Of a DNA stretch of 64,000 bases, positions 41,585 to 50,802 are shown in pieces. This stretch comes from Clostridia bacterium (GTDB lineage Bacteria; Bacillota; Clostridia; Oscillospirales; Acutalibacteraceae), in the NCBI GenBank assembly GCA_017465465.1, contig JAFTWE010000001.1:1-64000 (forward strand). Reading direction: 5' to 3'. Numbering within the stretch: the stretch's first letter is position 1; the number at the start of each line of letters is the position of its first letter. The notes under the pieces are model-generated. The model worked only from the letters and a program-made list of their open reading frames with translations. It made no database searches and was not told the origin of the DNA. Both the position numbers and the translations under genes were made by a program.

Positions 41585-42417
41585 CAATCAATTTCAATTC
41601 CGTCGTAAGTGACTGTGAAATTCATTTCTGCGGCAACGGGAACAAGTTCATCGTATGTATAACCGCCGTTGTGAGAAAAATGATTGAGGACAAAACTCGT
41701 GTTTTCATCTGCACAGCCCATTTTAATCAGCTCATTTCTTGCATTATCGCAGGATATAAGATTCATGTGACCGTCGGGTTTGGAAATTTTATCACAGGTG
41801 CAGGTGCAATCAAGAGAAACAAGGCTGAAATATGGCTTGTTTTCTTTAAGGAAATCCCAGGTTTCTTTTGTAAACCAGCCTGTATCGTGGGCATAAAGAA
41901 TGCTCTTTTCACCGTCTGAAACAATGTAAATCAGCGGCTCGGTTTTGGGGTCGTGATTAGCAGTCAGAGGTGTTACATCATAATTGCCTGCTTTCACCTT
42001 TTCGAATGGTGTAAGGGTGTGCACCGTTATAAATTCATCGGTAACCAACGCATAATCCAAATCCTTTTGCAAAAAGTCAATAGTTGCTTTTGAAGCAAAG
42101 ACATCAGGCTTTACCATATTCTCTGCCTCAACGGCAAATGGCGGACGGAGATTTATAAACTCGTGACCGCAAAGGTGGTCTTCGTGATAATGAGTGATAA
42201 AAATGTTTTTAACGGGCAACAAATCAAGTCCGCCGTAAACCACATGGGCATAAGTATCCTGATTGAAATCCAACAATAAATCATCATTTATCAAGGTTTG
42301 TGAGCGGGTGCGGATGTTTTTACCACCTGCAAGCTTTGCTCTTTTACAATTATCACAGGTGCAAAACATTGCAGGAAAACCCTCTGAAGCACCTGAGCCT
42401 AAATATTTGATTTTCAT
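41581..42417 (-). CDS. PhnP-like metallo-beta-lactamase fold hydrolase
   Basis: This 278-residue MBL-fold enzyme resembles PhnP phosphodiesterases. The metal motif is FITHYHEDHLCGHEF (HxHxDH-type), with further ligands in ANHDPKTEP, YAHDTGWF and NHFSHNGG. A structural zinc site with CTCDNCKRA near the N-terminus is a PhnP feature. PhnP opens cyclic ribose phosphates in phosphonate breakdown, but no other phn genes are near, so a general cyclic-phosphodiester or housekeeping role is as likely. It lies after the ftsZ terminator with its own GGAGG ribosome site. Confidence 0.87.
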   Translation of the reverse strand: MKIKYLGSGASEGFPAMFCTCDNCKRAKLAGGKNIRTRSQTLINDDLLLDFNQDTYAHVVYGGLDLLPVKNIFITHYHEDHLCGHEFINLRPPFAVEAENMVKPDVFASKATIDFLQKDLDYALVTDEFITVHTLTPFEKVKAGNYDVTPLTANHDPKTEPLIYIVSDGEKSILYAHDTGWFTKETWDFLKENKPYFSLVSLDCTCTCDKISKPDGHMNLISCDNARNELIKMGCADENTSFVLNHFSHNGGYTYDELVPVAAEMNFTVTYDGIEIDC

Positions 42418-42428
42418 AAAATACCTCC

Positions 42429-42455
42429 AAAAAAACCCCGACTCAAGGTCGGGGT
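42429..42455 (-). terminator. Intrinsic terminator of the dcw cluster after ftsZ
   Basis: An 8-bp stem, ACCCCGAC/GTCGGGGT (42435-42442 and 42448-42455), is followed on the minus strand by TTTTTTT. It lies 13 nt after the ftsZ stop codon. Confidence 0.9.
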
Positions 42456-42468
42456 ATATTTTGTTATA

Positions 42469-43620
42469 TTATTCGGGCTTCTTTTTGATGATGTCGTTAA
42501 GGATTACATAGAAATCATCATCAGCCACACCGCTTGATGCTGGCTTGGGAGCTGCTGCACCGCCAACAACGGGAGGCTCAATAGGAGCCTGAGCGCGCAT
42601 AGGAGTTGCAGATGCTGTCTGACCCTGGAAAGTGGGGATGCTGCCGAAGTTTTCGGTTGCATTCTCTTTTTCAAAGCCTGTTGCAACAACAACGATTGTG
42701 ATTTCGTCTTCCATATTGGGGTCGAATGAAACACCCCAAGTGATGTTTGCATCGGGATGAGCCTTTTCTGTGATTGACTCAGCTGCATTTTCAACTTCTT
42801 CAAGACCGATGTCGGGTGAAGATGTGATGCTGATAATAACGCCCTTAGCGCCTGAAATTGATGTTTCAAGAAGAGGACTTGATGTTGCAATATCAGCAGC
42901 CTGAAGGCTCTTATCCTTACCCTTAGCTGTACCAACGCCCATGTGAGCATAGCCTGCATCGCGCATTACGCTGCAAACGTCTGCAAAGTCGAGGTTAACA
43001 AAGCCGGGGATTTTGATAAGGTCAGAAATGCTCTTAACGCCCTGAGAAAGAACTTCGTCAGCAACGATAAAGGCTTCTGTGAGAGTCTTGCAACGGTCTG
43101 AAAGGAGCTTCAAACGGTCGTTGGGGATAACGATAAGGCTGTCCACATTTTCAGCAAGCTTAGCGATACCCTGCTCTGCAAGAACGCTGCGCTTTTTACC
43201 TTCAAATTTGAAGGGCTTTGTAACAACGCCGACTGTGAGAATGCCCATTTCTTTAGCAAGACCTGCAATAACGGGAGCTGCACCTGTGCCTGTGCCGCCG
43301 CCCATACCAGCGGTAACAAATACCATATCTGTGCCCTTGAGGATTGCTGTGATTTCTTCTCTGCTTTCTTCAGCAGCTTTTTCACCAACTTCGGGACGGC
43401 CGCCTGCGCCCTGACCCTTTGTTGACTTCTCACCAATCTGAATCTTGTGAGTTGCCTGTGAGTTGGCAAGAACCTGCTTATCTGTGTTAACTACAATGAA
43501 TTCAGCGCCCTGCATACCTGCAGCAATCATAGTGTTAACAGCGTTACCGCCGCCGCCACCGACGCCTATTACTTTTATTTGAACTTCGCTCTCGTATTCG
43601 TTGTCAATTCCGAATGCCAT
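42469..43620 (-). CDS. ftsZ: Cell division protein FtsZ
   Basis: FtsZ is the tubulin-like GTPase that forms the division ring. From the ATG at 43620 (GGAGG upstream) it has 383 residues. [16 protein letters not shown] and the tubulin signature [15 protein letters not shown] are intact, as is [14 protein letters not shown] and the T7 loop region (NLDFADV). The C-terminal linker is short (~60 residues), and the tail is [17 protein letters not shown] instead of the usual proline-containing IPxFLR-type peptide that binds FtsA and other anchors. It is the last gene of the dcw cluster; ftsA is absent. Confidence 0.97.
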   Translation of the reverse strand: MAFGIDNEYESEVQIKVIGVGGGGGNAVNTMIAAGMQGAEFIVVNTDKQVLANSQATHKIQIGEKSTKGQGAGGRPEVGEKAAEESREEITAILKGTDMVFVTAGMGGGTGTGAAPVIAGLAKEMGILTVGVVTKPFKFEGKKRSVLAEQGIAKLAENVDSLIVIPNDRLKLLSDRCKTLTEAFIVADEVLSQGVKSISDLIKIPGFVNLDFADVCSVMRDAGYAHMGVGTAKGKDKSLQAADIATSSPLLETSISGAKGVIISITSSPDIGLEEVENAAESITEKAHPDANITWGVSFDPNMEDEITIVVVATGFEKENATENFGSIPTFQGQTASATPMRAQAPIEPPVVGGAAAPKPASSGVADDDFYVILNDIIKKKPE

Positions 43621-43759
43621 TTTGTAAACCTCCGTTTTAATAATCTTATATTTTCTCAAGGTAAATACTTAAGTATTTTACCATATTAAAAATTCAAATT
43701 CAATAGTTATTTTGACTTTTTTTCTAATTTTGACATACAAATTTCAACAAATTTGCTGT

Positions 43760-44608
43760 TTATTTGCTATCGTTCGGTGAAACATACGCGCTGCCCGGAT
43801 TATCAAGATTTATTTCGCCTGAAGTGGTCGGACTTATTTCATCTTCTTTAGCAATTATCTCCACGGCAGACTTGAGCTTATATGTGAGCTCAAGGGAGTT
43901 TCCGAGGTTTAATTTGAATCTGTTCTGATAAGTGAGATATATGCTTGTGGGGGTTGTTATATTGATTTCGGTAATATCCTTGATTTTACTTTCGTCAATG
44001 GCTGTGAGCACCGATTTTAAAAGCTCAAGCTCCTTTTTGTCAGCCTGTTGCTGTTCGTCGGTTTTATTTTTGTCAACCTCTATCTCCTCACCCACAACGG
44101 CAACGAAGGCACCGTTTGTTTTAATTACTGCGGCAGTCTGAGGAACCGCATCTGCATTTACGATTTCAAGCACCTTGCTGTTTGAATCTGTAAGGGCATA
44201 TCCGCCTGAGGTCTGATAACAAAAATCTGCATTGGAGCCCACAACCTCAATAACAATGGTTGAAGGAAGCTTTCTTGTAACCGTAACCTCTGATAGATAA
44301 GTAAGCTGAGAGGATATTTTTTCCTGAGCTTTATTGACGCTTGAAAGGAAGAGATTTTTGCCCTTCTGAATGCCCGACACAGAGATAATCTGCTCGGTAT
44401 CGTATCGGCTTGTGCCGTTGACTGTGATTGTGTCTATTTTGAAAAACACCGTTAATGACAGCACAAGAACGGTTAAAAGCAATATAAGTATTGAAACAAA
44501 AGATGTAAATATAATTCTGTTTCGTCTGACTTTTTTGCGTCGTTTTTCATAGGCTCTGCGCCTTTCAGGGAGCATTCTGCCCAATTCTTCCTGTGTGAGT
44601 CCTGCCAT
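43760..44608 (-). CDS. ftsQ: Cell division protein FtsQ/DivIB
   Basis: This 282-residue single-pass membrane protein belongs to the FtsQBL division complex. A basic cytoplasmic N-terminus (PERRRAYEKRRKKVRRNR) precedes one transmembrane helix (ILILLLTVLVLSLTVFF). The extracellular POTRA domain follows (FKIDTITVNGTSRYDTEQII) and then the beta domain (VTVTRKLPSTIVIEVV). It starts 1 nt after the murA stop region and precedes ftsZ by about 140 nt. Sequence identity in this family is low, so the call rests on topology, POTRA motif and position. Confidence 0.9.
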   Translation of the reverse strand: MAGLTQEELGRMLPERRRAYEKRRKKVRRNRIIFTSFVSILILLLTVLVLSLTVFFKIDTITVNGTSRYDTEQIISVSGIQKGKNLFLSSVNKAQEKISSQLTYLSEVTVTRKLPSTIVIEVVGSNADFCYQTSGGYALTDSNSKVLEIVNADAVPQTAAVIKTNGAFVAVVGEEIEVDKNKTDEQQQADKKELELLKSVLTAIDESKIKDITEINITTPTSIYLTYQNRFKLNLGNSLELTYKLKSAVEIIAKEDEISPTTSGEINLDNPGSAYVSPNDSK

Positions 44609-44609
44609 T

Positions 44610-45863
44610 TTATTCCCTCCGTATATCTGCGCCTATAAGGCTCAAATCACGCTCAATTTTTTCATAGCCTCTGTCGATAAACTCGGTGTTTTCTATAATG
44701 CTTTCGCCCTCTGCACTGAGGGACGCCAGCACAAGTGCCATTCCGCCTCTTAAATCCGTTGCCTTAACGCAGGAGCCGTAAAGACTTCTGACTCCGTTTA
44801 CAATGGCACTTCTGCCTGTTACGGTAACATCCGCACCCATTCGGTTAAGCTCGCCCACATGGCGAAAACGGCTTTCAAAAATGTTTTCATTCACGATGGT
44901 TGTGCCTTTTGCAACAGCTGCCATTGCCATAATTATTGCCTGGCAATCTGTAGGAAAGCCGGGATACGGCATTGTTCTGATTGTTCCCATTTTATGAAGT
45001 CTTTCGGGGGCTTTTATATAAATGCGATTGTTATCAAAGTCAAATCTGCAGCCTGACTGTTCAAAGGTTGAAATAACTGTTCCGATATGCTCAGCGTGAG
45101 CATTTTTAACAAGGAGCTGTGAGCCTGTTACCGCCGCGGCGGCAAGGTAGCTGACTGCCACAATTCGGTCGGGCATAACAGTAAATTCTGCTGAGTGAAG
45201 CTTATCTTTGCCGTTTATGACGATTGTGCTTCCCCCTGCTCCTTTTATGTCTGCACCGCAGGCATTGAGAAAGTCGGCAAGGTCTTTGATTTCGGGCTCG
45301 GCGGCGGCATTTTTTATGTAGGTTATTCCCTTTGCCCTGACTGCGGCAAGGATAACATTTTCTGTTGCGCCTACGCTGGGAAAAGAAAGATTGATTTCAG
45401 CACCCGTTAAGCCCTTTGGGGCTTCGCAGATAATTTTGCCTGAATCCTCGCGGATATCTGCACCCATCTGCCTTAAGGCCAGCAAATGAATATCAACGGG
45501 GCGGACACCGATTTCACAACCGCCGGGGGCGCACATCACAGCCCTGCCCGTTTTGGAAACTAACGCTCCCATAAATATAAATGAAGAGCGAAGCTCCCGC
45601 ATAAGATAATCGGGTATTTCATTAGCGGTGAGGTCACGGGAATTTACGGTAACGGTGGTACCGTCTGCGCTTTTAAAGCAACCGAGACCGTCTAAAATAT
45701 TGATTGTTGCCCTGATATCGGAAAGCTGAGGACAATTTGAAATTACACACTCTTCCCCTACAGCCACGCTTGCCGCAAGAATGGGAAGGGCGCTGTTTTT
45801 GGCTCCGTGAACAGAAATTTCTCCGCCTAACTTTTTCTTTCCGTTAATTATCAAGCAACTCAT
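44610..45863 (-). CDS. murA: UDP-N-acetylglucosamine 1-carboxyvinyltransferase
   Basis: MurA transfers enolpyruvate from PEP to UDP-GlcNAc, the first committed step of peptidoglycan synthesis. The 417-residue protein starts with INGKKKLGGEISVHGAKNSAL. The catalytic Cys is in CAPGGCEIGVRPVDIHL, so fosfomycin sensitivity is expected from the family. GFPTDCQAIIMAM and NEFIDRGYEKIERDL-type C-terminal segments are present (IENTEFIDRGYEKIERDLS). In the dcw order it follows murG and precedes ftsQ, the place where murB is found in some Firmicutes. Confidence 0.97.
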   Translation of the reverse strand: MSCLIINGKKKLGGEISVHGAKNSALPILAASVAVGEECVISNCPQLSDIRATINILDGLGCFKSADGTTVTVNSRDLTANEIPDYLMRELRSSFIFMGALVSKTGRAVMCAPGGCEIGVRPVDIHLLALRQMGADIREDSGKIICEAPKGLTGAEINLSFPSVGATENVILAAVRAKGITYIKNAAAEPEIKDLADFLNACGADIKGAGGSTIVINGKDKLHSAEFTVMPDRIVAVSYLAAAAVTGSQLLVKNAHAEHIGTVISTFEQSGCRFDFDNNRIYIKAPERLHKMGTIRTMPYPGFPTDCQAIIMAMAAVAKGTTIVNENIFESRFRHVGELNRMGADVTVTGRSAIVNGVRSLYGSCVKATDLRGGMALVLASLSAEGESIIENTEFIDRGYEKIERDLSLIGADIRRE

Positions 45864-45927
45864 AATAACCCCTCAAGTGTCAATATAATCTGCTAACATC
45901 TTATGCTGAGGGGTAAAAAGGGTTACA

Positions 45928-47055
45928 TTATTTTACTATGTCACAAAGGCATTTTGTAATTCGCGCCGAAGCGTCGGTTACTGCCATTTTTTTGGCATTT
46001 GCGCCAAATTCGTTAACCTTATCCATATTTGAAACAAGAAGGTCAACAACAGAAATAAGCTTCTCACCGCTTAAGTCTTTTTCCTCGATGATGATTGCGG
46101 CATTGTTATCTGCCAAATCCTTAGCATTAAAGAACTGATGATTTTCTGCGGCATAAGGATAAGGTACAAGAATTGAAGCCTTGCCCATAACCTGAAGCTC
46201 GCTGAGAGTGCTTGCGCCTGCACGGCAGATAACCAAATCAGCGGCGGCCATACATCTGTCCATATCATTGATATATTCCCTGAGCATAACATGAGGGTTA
46301 GCGCTCATATCAATTTTTGAATTAAGGTCGTCAATCATAGTAACGCCGTTTGAGCCTGTTGCGTGAAGAAAAGCACACTTTTTAGACTCATAGCGGCTTA
46401 AAATAAGCTCTTTAACTGCTTTGTTGATTGCCAAAGCACCAAGGCTACCTCCCATTGAAAGGATAAGAGGCATATCATCCCTTACACCAAGCTCTGCTCT
46501 GCTTAATTCGCGGTCAGCCTTGAGCATCTCCCCTCTTACGGGAAGACCGGTTACGGTAACGGGATTTTTTGCTTCAAAATATTCCTCTGCCGCTTTGGTT
46601 GTAACCATTACGCGGTCAACCTTTTTAGCAAGCATTTTGTTGGTAACTCCGGGGAAAGCGTTCTGCTCGTGAACAGCGGTGGGAACACCCATTTTAGCCG
46701 CCGCGCGCACAACAGGGCCGCTTACATAACCGCCGAAGCCGATAACAACATCGGGCTGAAAATCCTTGATAATAGCCTTTGCTCTGGGCAAGGATTTGAT
46801 GAGCTTTATAACGGTAGAAATGTTATCTTTAATGCCCTGAATGCTGAAATCACGCTGAAAACCGCTGACCTCAATAGTTGTGAAATCAAAGCCTGCGGCA
46901 GGAACGAGCTTTGCCTCCATTTTATTGGGAGTTCCTGCAAAGAGAATCTGTGCATCAGGGTAATTTTCTCTGATATAGCCTGCAACAGCAAGTGCAGGGT
47001 TAATGTGACCGCCTGTACCGCCTGCGGCAAAAAGAATTTTTTTGTTATTTAACAT
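45928..47055 (-). CDS. murG: UDP-GlcNAc:lipid I GlcNAc transferase
   Basis: MurG makes lipid II at the inner face of the membrane. The 375-residue GT28 enzyme has the N-terminal GGTGGHINPALAVAGY loop, GFGGYVSGPVV, HEQNAFPGVTNK, GSLGALAINKAV, and the donor-site segment CRAGASTLSELQVMGKASIL with PYPYAAENHQFFNA. It lies 17 nt after ftsW and is translated from an ATG with AAGGGTG upstream. Confidence 0.97.
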   Translation of the reverse strand: MLNNKKILFAAGGTGGHINPALAVAGYIRENYPDAQILFAGTPNKMEAKLVPAAGFDFTTIEVSGFQRDFSIQGIKDNISTVIKLIKSLPRAKAIIKDFQPDVVIGFGGYVSGPVVRAAAKMGVPTAVHEQNAFPGVTNKMLAKKVDRVMVTTKAAEEYFEAKNPVTVTGLPVRGEMLKADRELSRAELGVRDDMPLILSMGGSLGALAINKAVKELILSRYESKKCAFLHATGSNGVTMIDDLNSKIDMSANPHVMLREYINDMDRCMAAADLVICRAGASTLSELQVMGKASILVPYPYAAENHQFFNAKDLADNNAAIIIEEKDLSGEKLISVVDLLVSNMDKVNEFGANAKKMAVTDASARITKCLCDIVK

Positions 47056-47072
47056 ATTTACACACCCTTAAA

Positions 47073-48338
47073 TCAGTGTTTTTTGCTTATTCTTGAACTT
47101 CTTGAAACCGAAAGAACAAATCCCATTTCTGCAAGGAGCATAACGAGAGATGAACCGCCGTAGCTGAAAAACGGAAGGCTGATACCTGTGTTTGGCATCA
47201 TATCGGTTACAACGAGGATATTCAAAATTGTTTGTAACCCGACCTGAACAACAATACCCATTGTTATAAGTCTGCCGAAAACAGAACGGGCTTTAAGTGC
47301 GATTGAAAAGCCTCTCCAAACGAGAAGGGCAAAGAGAACAACTATAAATGCACAGCCGAGGAAGCCTAATTCTTCGCCGACGATAGCAAAGATAAAGTCG
47401 TTCTGAGGCTCGGGAAGGTAGAGGAACTTCTGCTTTGAATTACCGAGACCTAAGCCGAAAAATCCGCCTGAACCAAGAGCAAAGAGTGATTGGTTTGTCT
47501 GATAACGCTGGTCGGTATCGGTGTAATTCTTATCGAGCCAGGATATGATACGCTTTATCATATAATTCTGAAGCTCTTTTTCTTCATCGGGGATATTTTT
47601 AACATATACGATAACTATAACAACTGCCAACACGGCAAACAGAGCGCCTAAGGCATACAGCTTCCAGTCAACTCCGCCTAAAAAGCCCATTAAAAGGCCG
47701 ATACCGAGCATCAGAATTGCACCCGAAAGGTGGTCTTCTGCAAAAACGAGCACAGCAAAGCCGATTACGATTCCGAAGAAGATAAATGTCATAGTCCATT
47801 TGCGGATTTCAAAATGCTTCTGATATCTTTCAAATGCCCAGGCAAGGAAGATTATCAGACCGAATTTTGCAACCTCCGACGGTTGGAAACGAAGACCGAT
47901 AACAGGAATTTCCAGCCAACGCTTGAACTGCTCTTTACCGTCAACCTCTGCAGGGGCAAAGAGAACGATTACAAGAAGCGCAAAAGAAATCACAAAGAAA
48001 ATGGGAGCTATTTTTCTGAAAACATTGTGGTTGATTTTGGAAATCAACAGCATTGCAACCAAGCCGATAACGGCAAAAATCGCCTGACGCTTGAGGTAAT
48101 AATACGGGTCGCCGCCTGTTGTTGCGCTGTTTTTGGCGCTGATATAGCTTGCTGAAAACATCATAACCACGCCGATTGTAAGCAAAACGCACACAAGCAG
48201 GAGAAAAATTATATCAAATCCGCCTTTTGCAAAAAGGCCTTTGTCTTCATAGTCCTTTGCTTTGGGCACAATTCGGGGAATTTGTGAAAGCTTTTTACGG
48301 GACTTTACATTCTTTCTTGAATTTGGAACTGCAGGCAT
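47073..48338 (-). CDS. ftsW: Peptidoglycan polymerase FtsW (SEDS)
   Basis: FtsW polymerises lipid II at the division site together with its partner PBP. The 421-residue protein has about ten transmembrane helices. SEDS motifs are RFQPSEVAKFGLIIFLAW with the conserved catalytic-region Asp near AEDHLSGAILM, YQTNQSLFALGSGGFFGLGL, PEPQNDFIFAIVGEELGFLG, and PNTGISLPFFSYGGSSL. The basic N-terminus of ~45 residues is cytoplasmic. Position between mraY and murG, and the cluster's PBP upstream, favour FtsW over RodA. Confidence 0.94.
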   Translation of the reverse strand: MPAVPNSRKNVKSRKKLSQIPRIVPKAKDYEDKGLFAKGGFDIIFLLLVCVLLTIGVVMMFSASYISAKNSATTGGDPYYYLKRQAIFAVIGLVAMLLISKINHNVFRKIAPIFFVISFALLVIVLFAPAEVDGKEQFKRWLEIPVIGLRFQPSEVAKFGLIIFLAWAFERYQKHFEIRKWTMTFIFFGIVIGFAVLVFAEDHLSGAILMLGIGLLMGFLGGVDWKLYALGALFAVLAVVIVIVYVKNIPDEEKELQNYMIKRIISWLDKNYTDTDQRYQTNQSLFALGSGGFFGLGLGNSKQKFLYLPEPQNDFIFAIVGEELGFLGCAFIVVLFALLVWRGFSIALKARSVFGRLITMGIVVQVGLQTILNILVVTDMMPNTGISLPFFSYGGSSLVMLLAEMGFVLSVSRSSRISKKH

Positions 48339-48373
48339 CTTTACTCCCCCTTTTTATATTTTTCGCCCTGAAG

Positions 48374-49393
48374 TTAAACAATTTTTCCGAAATACATTAA
48401 AGCTATGCCGATTGCACAGCCGATAAGGTTTACAACTGAAAATACGGTAACAATTTTATTTTCACTCCAGCCGCTCATTTCAAAATGATGATGAATTGGA
48501 GCCATTTTAAAAATTCGCTTACCGTGGGTGATTTTGAAATAGCCAATCTGAAGCACATCTGAAACTGCCTCAACAACATAGATAAGACCGAGAAGAAGAA
48601 GAATCCAGGGGGTATCAATAGCATAAGCAAGGGCTACAACCATACCACCCAAAAACATTGAGCCTGTGTCACCCATAAACACTTTAGCAGGGTGCTTGTT
48701 CCATACAAGGAAGCCTGCACAGCCGCCCAGAAGAGCAGAGGCAAGAATACCCATACCGAAAACCTTGTTTAAAACAGCTATTACAATAAAGCCGAAAGCG
48801 CAGGTTACGGTAACACTTGAGCAAAGGCCGTCGATGCCGTCTGTGAAGTTTACTGCATTGATAGCACCGTAAAGCACGCATACGCCTAAAATCCAGAACC
48901 AGAATCCTAAACGGACATTACCAAAAAAAGGAACAGTCATATATGGGTCCTTGCCCATTGAAAGATAAAGGCTTACAAGATAGCCTGCACAAACGAGCAC
49001 CTGAACAACGGTTTTCTGAATGATTGTAAGACCTAAATTTCTCTTTTTAACAACCTTTATGTAGTCATCAGCAAAGCCGATAAGACCAAAAAGCAAAGCC
49101 ATAATAAGACCTGCCCAAAGCTTTGTCTGAGTTTCACCGCTTATCATAAGGAAGTTGTCGGCCGCAGCATTCATAACGAGAGTCAGAACGCAGGCAAGGC
49201 TGATTGCAAGGATAAATGTAATACCGCCCATTGTGGGTGTGCCCTGCTTATTTTTGTGCCACGACGGACCGATATCAAGGATTGTCTGACCAAACTTAAG
49301 CTTATGAAGCCAGGGAATCATAAACTTACCCAATACAGCAGTGCCTGCAAAAGCAACAACTGCGGCAATAACCATCAATAAAAAACCGTTCAT
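48374..49393 (-). CDS. mraY: Phospho-MurNAc-pentapeptide transferase MraY
   Basis: MraY transfers phospho-MurNAc-pentapeptide to undecaprenyl phosphate, making lipid I. The 339-residue membrane enzyme has ten predicted helices, GTPTMGGITFIL, the aspartate pair FGLIGFADDYIKVVKK, AVNFTDGIDGLCSSV, FMGDTGSMFLGG, and the HHHFE segment near the end (APIHHHFEMSGWSE). It follows murF directly; murD, often between mraY and ftsW, is not present here. Confidence 0.97.
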   Translation of the reverse strand: MNGFLLMVIAAVVAFAGTAVLGKFMIPWLHKLKFGQTILDIGPSWHKNKQGTPTMGGITFILAISLACVLTLVMNAAADNFLMISGETQTKLWAGLIMALLFGLIGFADDYIKVVKKRNLGLTIIQKTVVQVLVCAGYLVSLYLSMGKDPYMTVPFFGNVRLGFWFWILGVCVLYGAINAVNFTDGIDGLCSSVTVTCAFGFIVIAVLNKVFGMGILASALLGGCAGFLVWNKHPAKVFMGDTGSMFLGGMVVALAYAIDTPWILLLLGLIYVVEAVSDVLQIGYFKITHGKRIFKMAPIHHHFEMSGWSENKIVTVFSVVNLIGCAIGIALMYFGKIV

Positions 49394-49406
49394 TCTTAAT
49401 ACCCCT

Positions 49407-50762
49407 TTATTTTAAATTTTTATAAACCAATTCAATAACATTTTCAAGCTTCATTCCGCGGCTTGCTTTAAACAAAACCACATCGTCAGGCTTTATATAA
49501 GCGTTGATTCTTTCTGCAAGAGCCTCGTGAGAGGTGAAGTGAGCTGTTTCACTAATGCCCATTTCCTGAGCCTTCATAGAAGTGAGAACTGATTTTTCGC
49601 CGTAGGTAAACACAGCATCTATGCCTTTTTTAGCCGCAAGCATACCTGAATCACGGTGAGCATCGTCGCTGACGGTGCCGAGTTCAAGCATATCGCCAAG
49701 AACCGCCACTCTGCGACCCGTTTTAAAGGAAGCAAGGGTGTTAATTGCCGCTCTTACTGAATCGGGGCTTGCGTTATAGCAATCTTCAATAAATGTTACC
49801 CCACCCTTTTGGTTAATGCGCTGGCGCATACCTGAAGGCTCATAATTTAAAAGACCTTTAATGGCATTTTCGGGTGCTATGCCTGTTTCTTTGGCAACGG
49901 CAAAAGCGGCAACGGCATTATACACATTGTGCTTGCCGATTGTAGGTATTCTAACATTATAAACATCGCCGTCACAATGAATTTCAAAGGAAGTTGAAGT
50001 TCCGTCAGGCACAATATTTTCAGCCTTGTATTTGCAGATTGAGTTATTTATTCCGTAATAAATAACCGGATGATTTTCAATCTGTGCGCTCATAAGATAA
50101 GGGTCGTCGCCGTTTAAAAATACAGGTGCACCGTCTGAAAGCCCTTCAAGAATTTCAAGCTTTGCGGCAAGAATTCCCTCACGGGAGCCTAAATTTTCCA
50201 TGTGAGAAACGCCGATATTTGTAATTACTGCGGCGGTGGGCTTTACGCATCTGCTGAGAACAGAAATCTGACCCTTATTATCCATACCCATTTCGATAAC
50301 GGCCGCCTCAAAATCAGAATTGAGTCGCATAAGAGTTTTGGGCACACCAATCTGGTTATTGAGGTTACCCTCGGTTTTCAAGGTGTTAAGCTCACTTGAA
50401 AGGGCGGCACAAATCATCTCTTTGGTGGTGGTTTTACCAACACTGCCTGTAAGACCGATTACAGGAAAAGAGAAGGTATCTCTGTACCACGAAGCAAGGC
50501 TCAAAAAAGCCTCCTGAGTGTCGTTTACAATAATTTTAGGGCAATCAACATCAATATCCTTGTGGCACATTACTGCCGCCGCACCGTTTTCAACGGCACT
50601 TTTTGAAAAGTCATGACCGTCAAAGTTTTCGCCCTTGATAGCGATATACAAGTCACCCTTTTCAACGGCTCGGCTGTCAATAGAAATTCCGCTGAGCAGA
50701 GCATCTTTAACAGCTTCGGCGCCTATTCCCTTTGCTATTTCTTTTAATGAAAGTGTGTGCAT
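49407..50762 (-). CDS. murF: UDP-MurNAc-tripeptide D-Ala-D-Ala ligase MurF
   Basis: MurF adds D-Ala-D-Ala to the UDP-MurNAc tripeptide in the cytoplasm. From the ATG at 50762 (GAGGT upstream) it has about 451 residues. The Mur ligase motifs are VIGLTGSVGKTTTKEMI (P-loop), FEAAVIEMGMDNKGQIS, FIEDCYNASPDSVRAAI and VAVLGDMLELG. The upstream in-frame extension overlaps the PBP gene and is not likely used. The ligases murC, murD and murE are not in this cluster. Confidence 0.96.
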   Translation of the reverse strand: MHTLSLKEIAKGIGAEAVKDALLSGISIDSRAVEKGDLYIAIKGENFDGHDFSKSAVENGAAAVMCHKDIDVDCPKIIVNDTQEAFLSLASWYRDTFSFPVIGLTGSVGKTTTKEMICAALSSELNTLKTEGNLNNQIGVPKTLMRLNSDFEAAVIEMGMDNKGQISVLSRCVKPTAAVITNIGVSHMENLGSREGILAAKLEILEGLSDGAPVFLNGDDPYLMSAQIENHPVIYYGINNSICKYKAENIVPDGTSTSFEIHCDGDVYNVRIPTIGKHNVYNAVAAFAVAKETGIAPENAIKGLLNYEPSGMRQRINQKGGVTFIEDCYNASPDSVRAAINTLASFKTGRRVAVLGDMLELGTVSDDAHRDSGMLAAKKGIDAVFTYGEKSVLTSMKAQEMGISETAHFTSHEALAERINAYIKPDDVVLFKASRGMKLENVIELVYKNLK

Positions 50763-50802
50763 ATCATTTACCTCGTAAGTTAGTTCGCTGTGTTTTGTAA
50801 AA

